DNA from: a virus
IMG/VR virus record: IMGVR_UViG_3300044675_004175
Coordinates: 1 to 36,365 of that record
DNA length: 36,365 bases
Direction: 5' to 3' (one strand)
Position 1 is the stretch's first letter. Every line of letters begins with the position of its first letter. The notes under the pieces are model-generated. The model made no database searches. It was not told the origin of the DNA and saw only the letters and a program-made list of their open reading frames with translations. This document shows positions 35,701 through 36,365 of this stretch, piece by piece. The position numbers were made by a program, and so were the translations under genes.

Positions 35701-36365
35701 TTACGAATCTGCAAGTTTTTCAACTTCAGATACTGGAAATATTACCACTGCAGATTCATATAATCAATTTGATTATTGCGACATTCCAAGTGTAAATGGA
35801 ATTAGAAACACAGATATTCTTGATATTAGACCAAGAGTTTCAAACTTTGCAGTAACTACATCGGCATTATCTCCATTTGAATTTAATGCTAGAAGTTTCA
35901 CATCAAGTGGAAATTCTGCTTCTAATGTTTTAGCATCCGATGAATCTATACTGTTAAATTATTCTTATTACTTACCAAGAATTGATAAAATTTATTTAAC
36001 AAAAGATGGCGTATTCCAGCTAAACAAAGGAGAACCTGCAGATAATCCACAACCTCCAGTGGATATTGATGATGCATTAAATATCGCAACTATTACATTA
36101 CCAGCATATCTCTGTAATGTTAATGATGCAAGTCTAAATCTTGCAGAACACAAGAGATATAGAATGAAGGATATTCATTCTCTTGAAAATAGAATCAAGA
36201 ACTTAGAATATTATACTTCACTTTCTCTATTAGAAACTGATACTTCAAATCTATTCATTAGAGATGTAAATGGTCTTAATAGATTTAAGTCAGGATTTTT
36301 TGTAGATGACTTCTCAACAACTTCTGCACAGAAAAAAGTAACTATAGTAAAGAATAGTATTGATA
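32792..36365 (+). CDS. DUF4815-type virion structural protein, right-truncated
   Basis: ATG 32792 lies six bases after gp8 and the frame stays open to the right edge (at least 1,191 codons). The N-terminus MPQQTNLNVFPYFDDFDREN then YYRVLFKPGYPIQARELTTL, followed by IEQLGDHFFKEGSVVIPG, is the DUF4815 signature, found at the start of many cyanophage virion proteins. Near the right edge are YYLPRIDKIYLTKDGVFQLN and RYRMKDIHSLENRIKNLEYY, typical of the family's later region. It probably attaches at the baseplate periphery (T4 gp9/gp10 position), but the family function is unknown. The remaining length cannot be seen. Confidence 0.9.
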   Translation, partial: MPQQTNLNVFPYFDDFDRENQYYRVLFKPGYPIQARELTTLQSTLQSQIEQLGDHFFKEGSVVIPGNINYIDNYYAVELQENYLGSLVIDYLPYLIGARIRGSSSGVRAQVVGILDLTNSERGNNTLYVNFLGSDTATNSLQGFAADEILIVEDGIFETSTINEDNSVIIQPGDGFALTIGGNPNSIASSAHISNGVYYLRGHFVDVEEQSILLDQYGNKPSYKVGLEVTETIVNSDFDIDINDNAQGFSNYAAPGADRLQIQAILTKIPLDNTSSELTSNFVQLLEVRNGILQQQITNPDYNIFEKELARRTYDESGNYYVKPPTLVVNETLDDLKGNNGVFRDGQLTYNNNKASDELGTYVISPLKAFVSGYEIDVVGTTYLDFEKPRTTKLLEDQSVNYITGPTYTLNRVYGSPSLGISTSYALSLRDRRVGSNQTSAAGKEIGLARVYDFALESGSYNTSTPNANEWDIALYDIQTYTEISLNEPITLTTPTYIKGKSSGATGFLRYNASNSGIITAYNTKGSFLVGEKFIFDGIENTRVSTALTAYSTNEVRSLYGIVGSGSTFTADIKQSVLANVGQVKITSTGGGISTVTSSDFIFTGIATVGGTVAFSNPGLSVNTFAKIETVSQSSITISGVTTVSGVCDGGLPTSDINPSDFRVLYSNFQSSIDNTLYTTLPKRNISSVDLTDSSLTVRNQYDVTITANSTNTVSAESTETFLPFDEERYVLITNSGVTESLSSDKLVFSNGGRELTINGLQTTSGTGRLIATLRKTNIKSKVKNKNRVKTIVVDKSKYAYSGVGATTNNDGLTYGTYPYGTRVQDEDICLLEPDVTILYGIYESNDTSEPELPNLTLSSIISPTGKTDDLLVGEEFVGSTSSAVGVYAEKLNATKISYVVLNSNRFQVGEIITFKESGITATVTAFDAGDNNITANYTFDNGQRNTIYDYSRITRKSNSKEPVRKLKIVYESASFSTSDTGNITTADSYNQFDYCDIPSVNGIRNTDILDIRPRVSNFAVTTSALSPFEFNARSFTSSGNSASNVLASDESILLNYSYYLPRIDKIYLTKDGVFQLNKGEPADNPQPPVDIDDALNIATITLPAYLCNVNDASLNLAEHKRYRMKDIHSLENRIKNLEYYTSLSLLETDTSNLFIRDVNGLNRFKSGFFVDDFSTTSAQKKVTIVKNSID

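Overview
This window looks like part of the genome of a T4-like marine cyanophage (a Kyanoviridae-type myovirus, most likely infecting Synechococcus or Prochlorococcus). The case rests on the right half. It carries a colinear baseplate module with recognisable T4-type gp25, gp6 and gp8, a 4,164-residue structural protein with a YHYH-type segment between gp6 and gp8, and a DUF4815-type virion protein running off the right edge. Late-promoter-like TATAAATA/AATAAATA boxes sit before gp25 and gp8. No rRNA, tRNA, CRISPR array, integrase or transposase was found.

Layout. 1-252: 3' end of a basic protein entering from the left. 344-7180: a dense rightward array of about 28 very small genes (27-154 codons) in several transcription units, many joined by ATGA or similar stop/start overlaps. 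A freestanding HNH endonuclease gene (2371-2784) sits among them. 7181-8465: mostly non-coding, with one small gene behind a near-consensus sigma70 promoter (7633-7806), a perfect leftward sigma70 promoter, direct and inverted repeats, and a possible structured RNA ending in a terminator. 8466-13488: small genes, usually one or two per unit, separated by repeated intergenic cassettes made of a terminator hairpin, an AT-rich repeat, a leftward promoter/leader element and a rightward promoter. 13777-16364: tiny proteins, a GT-A-type glycosyltransferase and conserved phage genes. 16392-36365: the late baseplate and tail module.

The small-gene region resembles the 'ORFanage' or hyperplastic regions known from cyanophages such as S-PM2. 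Its units are probably expressed early or middle and would reprogramme the host. Most products have no recognisable function. Exceptions are two KTSC-like proteins, a Cys-rich family of unknown function, a DUF6011-like zinc-finger protein, a SANT-like protein and several single-pass membrane peptides. Two of the small proteins (4304-4504 and 10716-10892) are paralogues.

The most interesting signals are regulatory. (1) At least eight rightward promoters carry a TGGCACA-like box at a fixed 35-36 bp before the -10, usually with a second box about 14 bp downstream and a conserved GAGTC just after the -10. (2) Six intergenic cassettes carry a conserved leftward element (CCTGCGC followed by an AT-rich tract), four of them behind a leftward -10. 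(3) A perfect leftward TTGACA-N17-TATAAT reads into a region with an exact 26-bp duplication, suggesting a small RNA. (4) The HNH gene has a hairpin ending at its start codon, with a late promoter inside the loop, the same architecture that controls T4 I-TevI. All functions are inferred by reading the sequence; no database search was run.
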